Positions 34,634-46,150 of a stretch of 64,000 nt of DNA are shown piece after piece. This DNA is from Sorghum bicolor (lineage: Eukaryota; Streptophyta; Magnoliopsida; Poales; Poaceae): positions 9,598,386-9,662,385 of the forward strand of contig NC_012878.2 of assembly GCF_000003195.3 (NCBI RefSeq), written 5' to 3'. The notes below the pieces were generated by a model. The model was given only the letters and a program-made list of their open reading frames with translations. It was not told the DNA's origin and did no database searches. Each line of letters opens with the position of its first letter. Position 1 is the stretch's first letter. Position numbers and translations under genes: made by a program.

Positions 34634-37600
34634 TAAAAACCTTCATCAGAACCGACTGCTTGGATCGGTGGAATCTCATAATCGGCAACTTTGAGAAAAT
34701 CCTTTTCCCAGATTTCTCCTGAGATACACCTAGTCCTTTCATAGGTGTCCGCCTCTGCCGATGCGATGACATAAGAAGAATCTCCTGGAACAATCTCAAT
34801 CTTGTCACCTACCCACTGGACCAAGCATTGGTGCATTGTAGACGAGATGCAACAATTAGCATGAATCCAGTCTCTCCCCAACAGTAAATTGTAAGCACCC
34901 TTTCCACTGATCACGAAGAAGGTTGTCGGTAAGGTTTTGCTGCCGATGGTCAATTCTACACATATCGCCCCCTTGACCGGAGACACATTCCCTTCAAAGT
35001 CTTTAAGCATCAAATCGGTCTTGGTTAAATCCTGATCCCCTTTTCCAAGCTTCCGATACACTGCATATGGCATGATATTAATAGCGGCTCCACCATCAAC
35101 TAGAATCTTAGTCATCGGCTGGCCATCCACTTTTCCTTTAACAAACAGGGCCTTAAGGTGCTGCCTTTCATCATCGGCGGGCTTTTCGAAGATAGCCGTC
35201 ATCGGATCCAGAGCCAACTGAGCTATTGGGTCAGAAAACTCCACCTCATCATCACTGGATGGTGCAAGGAACTCCATCAGCAACATAAATACCATGTTGA
35301 CATCTGCCGATGGACCTTCCCCCTTAGGATCTGATCGTTGCTGATCCCCAGACTGTCCAGAGTTCTCCCCTTTGATCAACTCTTCTCGCCTTTCGCGCTG
35401 CAGTCTTCTCTTTTGAGTCCTGGTCAATCCTTCCGGACACCAAGGAGGAAGTTGCTGCTGCCTTACCGATGGGCGATGATTCTCCCTTGATTCTACCCGA
35501 TGAGTATTGGCATCCCTGCAGAATATGAACTCATCGGGAACCCGAGCATTAGCCATTTCTTCAAGTTCTTCCTGGTTCCTGGGAAAATATTGAACACGAT
35601 CGCCAAGCCTGTCGTGCACGCTAAGTCTGCTCCCCAGCCGATCATGGACGGACGTTCTCCCTCTAATCGGCCCATCAAATCGACGATTATCACCACGATA
35701 GTACCGGTCGGACCTGTCATACCGGTCATAACCGTTACACTCAGGACAATCTCTGATAGTTGGAAGCTTGATATTTTCCTCCCAACAGTGAATGAAGAAC
35801 GGGCAATTCCAGTGATCCCTATGCCGATTCCATTCTTGTCGGCGTCTCTCCTCTTCCCGACGATAATCCTCTTGCTGGCGCCGGTACCGATCTTCTCGTT
35901 GCTGCCAAGTCTCCCGAGGCCTTCTGTGAGTTATTACAATACCAGATCGGGGAGGCCTTCCTGAGCTAGTTCCCTCCTGGACCAAACCTCTTCCTTTGGC
36001 ATCGGCAGTAGTGATCTGATGTTGAGGATCTACCGATGCACTTCTTTCAGCTGCCTCTGACGTCAAGATCTTGGCCTTTCCCTTAGCATCCAACATGTTC
36101 GTTGGGAAAGGATGTTGATCAATCTTCATCGGCTTTGGGGTCTTGGAGCTGTCAAACTTGATTCTCCCAGACTCTATAGCCGATTGCAGCTGCTGTCTGA
36201 AAACCTTGCACTCATTGGTGTCATGAGAAGTTGCATTGTGCCACTTGCAATATTTCATCCTCTTTAATTCTTCAGCCGATGGGATCACATGATTCGGAGA
36301 CAGCTTGATCTGACCTTCCTGAAGTAGAAAGTCAAATATCCTATCGGCCTTGGTGGTGTCTAATGCGAACTTTTCTGGTTCTTTGTGCCCGAAAGGGCAA
36401 GACATCGGCTTCTTATTTTTCACCCATTCTGCCAAGCCGATGACTGGTTCTTCATCAGAGTCCGAACTTGTTGCTTCATCGACGAACGACACCTTTTTGT
36501 TCCATGCCCTCTTGGGCTCGAAAGGCTTGATATCTTGATCAGAAATTCTCTGCACCAAATGACTTAAGCTTTCAAACTCCTGAGACGCATACTTGTCCCT
36601 GATGTGTGGCAACAAACCCTGAAAAGCCAAATCGGCTAGCTGCCGATCATCCAGAACCAGGCTATAACATTTGTTCTTGACCTCCCGTATCCTTTGCACA
36701 AAACCTTCAACCGATTCATCATTGCGTTGTCTCAGTTTGACCAAATCGGTGATCTTCTTCTCATGGACCCCAGAAAAGAAGTACTTGTGGAATTGTTTCT
36801 CTAGATCGGCCCAAGTAATTACTGAGTTGGGAGGTAATGATATAAACCAAGTGAAGGCCAATCCCGACAATGATGATGAGAATAAAAGAACCCTTAACTC
36901 ATCCCTGTTACCAGCTTCCCCGCATTGGATGATGAACCTGTTGACGTGCTCCATGGTTGATGTGTCATCCTGCCCAGAAAACTTAGTAAAATCTGGTACC
37001 TTGTACCGATTTGGAAGCGGGATCAAATCATATGCGGGAGGATACGGTGTCCGATAAGAGTAAGTGTTGACTTTGGGTTTTATCCCGAATTGGTCTCTCA
37101 TTATTTCAGCAATCTTATCGGCCCAATAAGCATCGGCATCTTGCCGATGAGGGAGTTGCGGATCGAGCGCCTGCTGGTAAGCCTCCACGCGTTGATGCGG
37201 TGCACGATCTGCATGGAACATCGGGTTGATCATCTGGCCCCCAATCTGTGGACCACCAAGCTGTTGCCCGCCAATCTGCTGCCCGAGATTCATTGGCTGA
37301 TTGGGGATTCCCTGATTCTGGAACCCGGGATAGACCTGTCCTTGCTGAAACCCGGTAGCTTGATGACTCTGTTGGGGTGTTTGCGGAAAGACTTGCTGCC
37401 CAAGCCATCCGTTATTAGCATTCATCGGCATAGGTCCTGCCGATGACTGATAATTGGGCATCATAATTGAATTGACATACCCTGGTTGAGTCATAGACCT
37501 CTGCTGCATCAGCATTGAGTCTGCCGATGCGTTAGGCATCTGGAATGTTGGAGCTTGAGAATTCCCAGTGTAAGGTCTTGCAGTAGTAGTTGTAGTGTAC

Positions 37601-38274
37601 TGGGGACTCTGATTCATCGGCATGCTTGGGGGTGCCGATGCCATAGGAGTCTTGCCTCTCATATCAATCGTCTGCGATGTACCCGGTGTTAACTCTGGAG
37701 GCATGCCATAGCCCCACCAGTTAGGAGGAGGAGTCAATCCTGACATTGCCGATGCCAACAGATCTGTAGCGAGTTTAATCTATCCATCTGAAGTCTGTGG
37801 GTTGGTTGTCATCGGCGTAGATTGTGCATTAGTGACTCCCAACGTGCTTGGAGAAACGGGAATCTCCATGCCCGCAACGGCTTTAGCAGCCGATGGAGCT
37901 GTAACCACTGGTGACCCTGGCTGGTGATAAGTGGGGCTCACATAATCTGGTGGCAATTGTCCTTCCTTGAAAGTCCTAGCCACGACATTGAAGACCGTAT
38001 TGGATAGTACACCAGCTTGGTTGATCAAAGCACGATTGATAGCACTATCAACCATCTCTTGTAGTTTACCAGGATTGGCTTCAAAAGTAACTTGCCGAGG
38101 CGCCGGCAATGCATCTTTCTGGATTACCTCGCCGCTCCTGTTTATGCTGAAGGATCTCAGGCACTGCTGCTTGTAATCCTCCATGGCTTTAGCAATAGCT
38201 TGCTTCTGCTCATCCTTGAGATTGGCTTCCGTCACGGGGATGACGTTCTCCTGATCGAACTCAGAGGTCGACAT
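34633..38274 (-). pseudogene. gag-protease
   Basis: Begins at ATG 38274 (MSTSEFDQ), about 46 bases after the 5' LTR, and ends in TAA at 34635-34633. There is an N-terminal helical part, then a Pro/Gln/Met-rich region. The gag core (LEKQFHKYFF.., DLVKLRQRNDESVEGFVQRI) lies at about 36830-36690, followed by a zinc-knuckle-like CKWHNATSHDTNEC and a long Arg/Asp-rich charged region (about 35900-35600). The aspartic protease site ILVDGGAAINIMPY is at about 35105. An in-frame TAG at 37780-37782 separates the first 165 codons from the rest. It functions as the particle and maturation protein of the element. The pol frame is different and overlaps the stop. Confidence 0.9.
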
Positions 38275-38295
38275 GTTGATCTTGATCTTGAATCG

Positions 38296-38315
38296 GTCCC
38301 ACTGGGCGTGCCAAA
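38296..38315 (-). other. Putative primer-binding site
   Basis: Sense strand TTGGCACGCCCAGTGGGACC begins five bases after the 5' LTR. The location is right for a tRNA primer site. I could not assign the tRNA with certainty. Confidence 0.6.
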
Positions 38316-38320
38316 AGATG

Positions 38321-39012
38321 TGTTGATGCAAAAACTAATCTGCAAACACAAAGGGCTAATACCCGATTTAAACGTTAAGGCGTGCCAGCCGATTTGACCT
38401 CACTATTGGCAAGGGTGGTAACTCGAATACTTTGGTCCCGACAACAGCGATGCGCCCGGATGTCACGGCCAAGAGGTACTCACGCGGAACTTGAGAACGC
38501 GCCGAGCTTAAGTCGACGAATTCCTAAGAACTCGTAGTAAAAAGAAAAAAGTATGACGAAGTCGTCGAAATAGTAGATGCTGAAATATGAGTAAAAACTG
38601 GTGTTTGATTGATTGATAGATCATTACAAGGCGCTAGGGTCTATATTTATACCCAGCTCAAAGAGCTACAACCAGACACGACTTAAACTCGAATTCCAAA
38701 TTACACAGAACCCGTATACAAAATGATTTAAATAACTAAGGAAAACATAAAGCTATCCCCTCGTGACAAACTGGAACTCCCCCACAAATTGATCGGCAAC
38801 TTCTAGACTCTTCCCCCATATCATCGACAGACTCCCTTGTCGTAGCCATCGGTACAGACAAATCGTCACCTATGGACTTAGTCACGTTCAACCATCCTTC
38901 CATCGGCAACCACCTCCATCGGCAACTCACCCTGTAGATCAAGCACCACTATCTCATCTTGCTGATCCACACTTTACCGATCATGGACACGTGCCCAAAA
39001 ACGGTGTCAACA
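38321..39012 (-). repeat. 5' LTR of the Tat-type element
   Basis: 692 bp, same ends as the 3' LTR. TATA-like sequence TATAAATATAG on the sense strand is at about 38650-38640, inside a region conserved in both LTRs (also at about 27002-26992), and is a plausible promoter for gag-pol. Confidence 0.95.
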
Positions 39013-39312
39013 CCCTCTTAATAGTAAGGCTATCTATCCTAAGTGTGATCACACCCTCTATGGTGTCTTGATCACCAAAACCAAAACTCTAAGCAATACC
39101 TTTGCCTTGATCTCCATAGGGTTTTGTTTTTCTCTTTATTCTTTTCCAAGTTGAGCACTTGATCACTTTGTGTCATCACCATCATCACCATGATCATCAC
39201 TTGCTCCATCACTTGGCATGTTCCAACCTCATTAAGTCTACACACACTTAGTATAGAGGTTAGTGCTAGGGTTTCATCAATTATCCAAAACCAAACTAGG
39301 GCTTTCAACGAT

Positions 39313-39884
39313 GTGACAAAATGCCTTGCACTACAGACATCACTGGGGTAGCCTGCAGGTTGCCACCCAATGCGCGGAGGAGAGGCAATCGAAACACTTA
39401 GCATAAAGATCCGCTGGGAAGCACCTCGTGGTCAATGACTCATAGACTAGCCACCACATGCACCACTTGTTGGCCCTCATGGCACAGTCAAGGAAGCCTC
39501 ATGTCGCCTGTACTATTAGTGGAGGATATCCCACCACCATCGGTGTTGGGGACAGAGACCTATCTACGGAATCTGAGGCGCTGGCGTGCCGGGACGTGCC
39601 CTCCACTAGCTGAGATGGCAGGCCATGCACCAGCTATGGATGTGACCAATGGGGCCTTGCCCTCATTCTACCAGTGCCCTAGTGACCCGGCACTGTACCA
39701 CCACGGCCTGACAACTAAGTTTGGGTGCGCGGCAGGGACATCGCAGGCCGCATCAACCTCGGTGGCCGCGGCTCCCGACGAACGATGTCTAGGTAGGGCA
39801 TTGTGGAAGTTGGCATCGTCTCTGCATTGGAGTCATCAAGGACATCATTGTCCACCCAATGATGGGCCTTCGGGCATCCCCAGT
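39313..39884. other. Moderately GC-rich stretch, no gene recognised
   Basis: A 150-codon open frame (39435-39887) has no recognisable motif and runs into the next LTR, so I do not call it a gene. The stretch may be continuous with 24978-25079, from which it was separated by solo LTR E. Confidence 0.35.
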
Positions 39885-40881
39885 TGAAAGGCCCTTGTTT
39901 AGTTTTGGTAATTGAGTGACAACTTAGGTGGACTAATAGTGTTTATGTGAGATACACAGGAGATTAGTCTATAAGTGAATATGTGATGATGGAGGAGTTC
40001 ATTACATATGAGACATGATATGGAGTCATGTGACCAAGGTGGAGAAGATCAAGATGAGGCTTGGCTCGATGGACCGGTTGCAAGAGTGAAGGGCAAGACG
40101 AAGGCTTTGAAGCGAGGGACCACGTGTGACAGTGAAGCTTGAGCAAGACTTGGCGCCGATAGACCAATGCGACAGTGAAGGGCAAGTGAGGTCAAGATCG
40201 ATGAACCAATACAATCATGTGATGATATGAAGTGGATCATATCATTTGGTGATTGGTTGGTGCATGTGTTGCATCAACATTGGAGGAGATGGAATGGAAA
40301 GCACAAAGCAAAGGTATAACCTAGGGCATTTCCATTTCACCGGTCATAGGTATGTAAAGAAGTTTATGACCGAATTTAGGATAGATGACTGTACTGTGAA
40401 GAGGGGCAAACTTGTTTGCATATCGGTCATCTAGTGCTATTTGAGCGATCTAACTTTGCATACATGTTAGGATCGAGTGGCGTGGCAAGTTGAGAGGACA
40501 ACTCCTTTGGGAAAATGTTTATGAAAAGCTAACACACTTAAACATGGTGGTGTACACTTAGTGGTGTTAGCACATTTTCAAAGGCAGTGGAGTTCAAGGG
40601 GTAGAGAGGGGTTTCGTGGAAATGAAGTGCTCATTTTCCTTTGTAGCAAAGGAAAGTTTTGGAGAAGTTGTGGGAGTGTTTTCACTCGAAAAACACTCAT
40701 CAAACGTTGGCTACAGAAGCATCAGACACTGGCCCAGCGTTCGGTGCATTGTGGAAACTGAGCGCGCGTTTTAACCGTGCGTCGGACCGTCCGACAAGTG
40801 AGCGTCAGACGCGGGGCGAACACTGTTCGAGCGTCCAATGTGGCTTGTGCGTGAGCGAATGTTTTTTGTAGACAGCATCGG

Positions 40882-43298
40882 TGAAGGGTCGAGATGGCGG
40901 ACTAGAGGGGGGGTGAATAGTCCTTTCTAAAACTTTAACACGCCGGCTAACCGAAACAAGTGCGGAATTAAATCGGTCTAGCCAAGACTACACCCCTCTA
41001 TCTAAGTTCTCTAGCACCATGAAAAGATCCTAAACAAGCAAGCAAGGTGCTACCTTAGCAAGAGCTCACCTAACCAAATCTAGAAGCAAGGTCACACAAG
41101 CCTATGCAACTAGTACTTTGCAAACCGAGGGAGCTCCTACACAAACTAGTGAGGCAAAGCGCACAAAGCCTAAGCTCACTAGCAAGCTCAATAACAAGGC
41201 AACTAATGCCAAATTAGAGAGCGCAACTTACTTAGCTACACAAACTAAGCAATGTGACTAACAAGGTTACACAAACCAAATTAGGCACGCAAGGGAACTA
41301 CTTCTAGCTACACAAGCAAGAAGGTAACTAGCAAGCTACACAAGCTAACTAATTACAAGAGCAACTACACAAGCACAAATATATGAATGTAAATACGAGC
41401 TTGTGTTAGGGACTTGCAAACCAACGGGAAGAACAAAGTTGACACGATGATTTTCTCTCGAGGTTCCCTTGGTTGCCACCAAGCTATGTCCCCGTTGAGA
41501 CAAGCTCCAAGGTTGCCGCCGGTCCTCTTGCTAGTGGTGACCCGCAAGTCACACTCTCCCATGTGGAGTGCTTATCACAAGCTCTAGCACTTGACCCGGC
41601 CGGACCACTTGTCGCTCTTCACGTCTCGCTCAACTAGAGTTGCTCTTCGCGATCCCCGCAGGGTGAGCACCGTACCCCTCACAATCTCTTCTCCAGAGCA
41701 CCGCACAATCTCCTTGCGTGCTTCAACGGAGTCACAAGCCACCAAGCCGTCTAGGAGGTGGCAACCTCTAAGAGTAACAAGCACCACCGGCTTGCAACAC
41801 GAACACCTAGTGCCACTCGATGCAATCTCTCAATGCAACGCACTAGAATTGCTCACTCACACAATCGGATGATCACTATCAAGCATATGTGAGTTAGAGG
41901 CTTCACTAGCACTCCCCAAGCATGGACACTAAGTCCCAAGGGTGCTCAGCACCGGCTAAGGCCGGCCACCACTACTATTTATAGCCCCAAGGGCTAAACT
42001 AGCCGTTGCCCCTTCACTGGGCAAAACACGAGGACACCGGACGCTCACAGGGAGCCACCGGACGCTCAACCCCCAGCGTCCGGTGCTCAGGCATCAGCCA
42101 CGTGTCACTAGCCGTTTGAACTCGACCGTTGCCGCCAACAGCTAGTGCACTCGCGCGCCTGCACAGCACCACCGGACGCTCTACTGCGTCACACCGGACG
42201 CGTCCGGTGCACATCGGACCCGTGCGCAGAGAGCTCCGCAAACTCGCAGGGTCACCGGACGCGAGCCACTGGACGCACCCTGAGCGTCCCGTGCTCACCG
42301 GACTCATGCGCAGAGAGGGTCGCCAAAACACACGCACACCGGACGCTGAGCACCGGACTCACTCCGGTGCGTCCGGTGCACTATGCTACACCCGACAATA
42401 CACCAGACGCTAAAGGCCAGCGTCCGGTGCCTCCACGCAGTGCGTCCGGTGAGTGTTTCTCAGACCGCGACTTCTCCAAATTTCCCACTAGCGCAATAGA
42501 AAATATACACTTAATTTTCTCAAAAGCGCCGAATGTGCCAACACCACCAAGTCCGGAGAGAGGAACCCACACTCCTCTCAACCCTAGGAACTCCACCTCC
42601 TTTGCAAATGTGCCAACGCCACCAAGTGTACACCACCATGTGCATGTGTGTTAGCATTTCACAAACATTTTCTCAAAGGAGTTAGCCTCTCAACTTGCCA
42701 CTCCACTCGATCCTAACACGTATGCAAAGTTAGATCGTTCAAGTGGCACTAGATGACCGATATGCAAACAAGTTTGCCCCTCTTGATAGTACGGCCATCT
42801 ATCCTAAATCCGGTCATAAACTTCTCTACACACCTATGACCGGTGAAATAGAAAAGCCCTAGGTTATACCTTTACCTTGCGCTTTCCATTCCATCTCCTC
42901 CAATGTTGATGCAACACATGCACCAACCAATCACCAAATGATATGATCCACTTCATATCATCACGTGACCGTATTGGTTCATCGATCTTGACCTCACTTG
43001 CTCTTCACCGTTGCCTTGGTCCATCGGCGCCAAGTCTTGCTCAAGCTTTACCGTCACACGCGGTCCCTCGCTTCAAAGCCTCCTACTTGCCCTTCACTCT
43101 TGCAACTGGTCCATCGAGCCAAGCCTCATCTTGATCTTCTCCACCTTGGTCACATGACTCCATGTCATGTCTCATATGCAATAAGCTCCTCCATCATCAC
43201 ATAATCACCTGTGGACTAATCTCCTGTGTATCTCACATAAACACTATTAGTCCACCTAAGTTGTCACTCAATTACCAAAACCAAACAAGGACCTTTCA
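40882..43298 (-). mobile_element. Second copy of the same LTR (copy B), inserted in inverse orientation
   Basis: Plus-strand ends TGAAGGGTCGAGATGG and AAGGACCTTTCA, 2417 bp, nearly the same length as copy AC. It is the reverse complement of that copy along its whole length: the first 1.4 kb pairs with 43299-44706 and the last 1 kb with 39885-40881. Its TATA box is on the minus strand (GGGGCTATAAATAG at about 41985). No clean target duplication remains (ATCGG left, GTCAG right), so either ends were lost or it arose by recombination. Confidence 0.75.
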
Positions 43299-43543
43299 GT
43301 CAGACGCTGGAGTGCGTCTGTCGTGTGTTCGTCGGACGCGTCTGACGCGTAAGGTTGTAGGCCTCTCTGAGTAGCATCCGGTGTGAGGAGTTGTGTCCGA
43401 CGCCTCTGTGCGTGTGAGTTAGCCATTGGCGGCAATGATCGAGTTCAAACGGCTAGTGACACATGGCAGCTCGGTAAGCGTGAGAGCATCTCACGCCCAC
43501 GTGTTTTGTCCAGTGAAGGAGCAACGACTAGTTTAGCCTTTGG

Positions 43544-43556
43544 GGCTATAAATAGA
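43544..43556 (+). promoter_or_regulatory. TATA box of solo LTR AC
   Basis: GGCTATAAATAG is conserved at the same place in copies D (about 3070), B (minus strand, about 41985) and AC. It is the best candidate core promoter of the LTR. Confidence 0.6.
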
Positions 43557-44711
43557 AGTAGTGGTCGGCCTTGGCTGGTGCTTGGCACCCTTGGGACTTA
43601 GTGTTCATGCTTGGGGAGTGTTAGGAATGGCACCCTTGGGACTTAGTGTCCATGCTTGGGTAGTGCTAGGAAAGCCTCTAACTCACTTATGCTTGCAAGA
43701 GTGCGATTCAATAGTAAGTGAGTGATTCAAGTGCGATTGCATCGTGAGGTTGCATCGAGTGGTACTAGGTGTTCGTGTTGCAAGCCGGTGGTGCTTGTTA
43801 CTATTGGGGGTTGCCACCTCCTAGACGATTTGGTGGCTTGTGACTCTGTCGAAGCACGCAAGGAGATTGTGTGGTGCTCCAAAGAAGAGATTGTGAGGGA
43901 TACCGTGCTCACCCCGCTGGGATCGCGCAGAGCAACTCTAGTAGAACGAGACGCGAAGGGCGACAAGTGGTCCGACCGGGTCAAGTGCTAGAGCTTGTGG
44001 TAAGCACTCTATGTGGGAGAGTGTGACTTGTGGGTCACCACTAGCAAGAGGACCGGCGGCAACCTTGGAGCTTGTCTCAACGGGGACGTAGCTTGGTGGC
44101 AACTAAGTGAACCTCGGGAGAAAACCATCGTGTCAACATTATTCTTCCTATTGGTTTGCAAGTCCCTAACACAAGCTTGTATTTACATTCATATACTTGT
44201 GCTTGTATAGTTGCTCTTGTAACTAGTTTAGCTTGTGTAGCTTGCTAGTCATGTTTTTGCTTGTGTAGCTAGAAGTATGTCCCCTTGCGTGACTAATTTG
44301 GTTTTGTGTAACCTTGTTAGTCACATTGCTTAATTATGTTGTGTAGCTAAGTAAATTACGCTCTCTAATTTGGCATTAGTTGTCTTGTTATTGAGCATTG
44401 CTAATGAGCTTAGGAGCTTTGTGCTTTTGCTTACTAGTTATGTAGGAGCACCCCCGGGTTACAAAGTACTAGTGGCATAGGTTTGTATGACCTTGCTCCT
44501 AGATTTGGTTAGGTCAGCTTTTGCTAAGGAAGCACCTTATTTACTTGTTTAGGATCTTTTACAAGATGCTAAAGAACTTAGATAAAGGGGTGTAGTCTTG
44601 GCTAGACCTATAGTTTTAATTCCGTATTTGTTTCGATTAGCCGACACAATAAGTTTTAGAAAGGACTATTCACTCCCCCCCTCTAGTCCTCCATCTTGAC
44701 CCTTCACCAGT

Positions 44712-45519
44712 GCCACCCCTAGGACAGAAAGGTGCCACGTGGGGGGATAGGGTGGACGACAGGCTCGGAGCTAGGATAGACGACTAGACAAGGAAGGTGT
44801 TGAGGCTAGAGATAGCGGGCAGCGCTCACCCCTACCTGTGCTGCGAACCGCGTTGGTCGGTGGTGACGATGGCCGACAGGGCACCCGGCTCCGGTGGCGG
44901 AGGTGCACCAGATCTAGCTCCCATGCATTTTTTCATATACTCGTACATGGCTGGACAAAAAAGATATACTCTTAAACTTTAGACTAGACAAACCACATGA
45001 TTCAAACGGTTATATATACCGACACATTGTTGGAGAAAAAGTTGGTTAAACTTTAAATTTAAATAAATATACATAATCATGAAATAGTTTTTGTAAACTA
45101 ATGCATGGTTGGAGAAAAAATATACTTAAAAATTTAGTGACTTTGAACATGTGACGCTGACTCCTGCACCCACCGCATCCCTGACCGGCTCCGACAATAC
45201 AATGTTGTCTCTATCGCCTTTTGCCACCACTACAACTAATCAATCGCTGATGCTCTTCTCTGTGTTTACCTCGTCCAACCGGTATAATCTGCCTCCTAGA
45301 TAGTGACACCTAGACACCGCCTCGCCGTCACTACATCGTCGCCGATCAAGTTAGGCGACACAACATGTACATATCCACCATTGTGTTTCCAACAAAACTA
45401 ACCCATCACTAGTCCTCACCCTCACCGCTACCACCACCAACTAGTCTTCGCCGCCTACTAGCCCGTGACACCAACAAGCCACCTTGATCTCCTCGCTGCC
45501 AAGTGCCAACATATGCTCA
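44712..45519. other. Intergenic, no gene recognised
   Basis: The first 200 bases are GC-rich with short open frames only. Then comes AT-rich DNA with two related segments (GGCTGGACAAAAAAGATATACT.. about 44950 and GGTTGGAGAAAAAATATACT.. about 45104). No repeat ends were identified. Confidence 0.35.
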
Positions 45520-45804
45520 ACTAGCTTCAATAACGTAGCACCGCCTCCACTCCTTACCCCCACACAACCAGTCTTCTTCACCTCCCGACAAGTGATGACA
45601 ATGTGTTGCCTCACCTTGCCGCTTCCGAGCACACCACCACCGATGGACTATAACCTTTCATTTTTTGAAGATTTTCTTTTAATAAGCCCGTTGGATTCCA
45701 ATAACCTAGATGCCCAAAACTAAAACCCCGCTAATCCCTAAGCGCCCAAGCCTATCGGAGAAGGAGAACACAAGAAATTATGTGTACAGAGCGAAACAAG
45801 CTAA

Positions 45805-46150
45805 GGCCCTGTTTAGTTCCCCACCTAAAAATTTTTTATCCATCCCATCGAATCTTTGGACACATGTATGGAACATTAAATGTAAATAAAAAAATAAACT
45901 AATTACACAGTTTAGTTGAGAATCGCGAGACGAAACTTTTAAGTCTAGTTACTCCATGATTAGCCTTAAGTGCTACAGTAACCCACATAGGCTAATAACA
46001 GTTTAATTATGCTTAATAAATTTGTCTTGCAGTTTCCTGACGAGCTATGTAATTTGTTTTTTTATTAGCTTCTAAAAACCTCTCCCGACATCCTTTCGAC
46101 ATATCCGATGTGACACCCAAAAAATTTTCGTTCCCAATCTAAACAGGCCC
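45805..46150. mobile_element. Tourist-like MITE upstream of DUF1618 gene 1
   Basis: GGCCCTGTTTAGTTCC at the left and AATCTAAACAGGCCC at the right, 346 bp, flanked by TAA and TAG (imperfect 3-bp duplication). The corresponding place in the paralogous unit (about 51025) lacks it. Confidence 0.85.

Larger units (their letters stand above)
26675..39012 (-). mobile_element. Ty3/gypsy retrotransposon of Tat type with an antisense PMD gene
   Basis: A 12.3 kb element with LTRs at 38321-39012 (5') and 26675-27365 (3'). Order in the sense (minus) direction: LTR, putative primer site, gag-protease, RT, RNase H, second RNase H, integrase, then an opposite-strand plant mobile domain gene, polypurine tract, LTR. 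The second RNase H and an extra ORF between pol and the 3' LTR are traits of the Tat/Ogre group. Flanking 5-mers CCTTC (26670-26674) and CCCTC (39013-39017) agree in four of five. Coding parts contain stops, so this copy is not autonomous as it stands. It is inserted in the upstream part of solo LTR E. Confidence 0.9.
25080..39307 (-). mobile_element. Solo LTR of the TGAAAG...CTTTCA family (copy E), split by the Tat element
   Basis: The two halves are 25080-26674 and about 39018-39307, roughly 1.9 kb in all. Ends are TGAAAGG and CTTTCA; flanking 5-mers ATGAT (25075-25079) and ACGAT (39308-39312) agree in four of five positions, fitting a 5-bp duplication. No internal region, primer site or partner LTR accompanies it, so it looks like a solo LTR. 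The transcription sense is minus, by comparison with copies D and 39885. In that sense a dense array of CACCGGACGCGTCCGGTG-like palindromes (26470 to 25990) lies upstream of the likely promoter. Confidence 0.7.
39885..44706 (+). mobile_element. Solo LTR of the TGAAAG...CTTCA family (copy AC), split by copy B
   Basis: Halves 39885-40881 and 43299-44706 total 2405 bp. Ends TGAAAGG..CCCTTCA are flanked by a perfect 5-bp duplication, CCAGT (39880-39884 and 44707-44711). TG..CA ends with a 5-bp duplication and no internal region are what a solo LTR should look like. Transcription sense is plus: GGGGCTATAAATAGAAG at about 43545 is a good TATA box downstream of the CGGACGC motif array. Confidence 0.78.

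Noticed and set aside
37090..38397. Plus-strand frames opposite gag
   Set aside because: No recognisable motif. They mirror the Pro/Gln-rich gag sequence.
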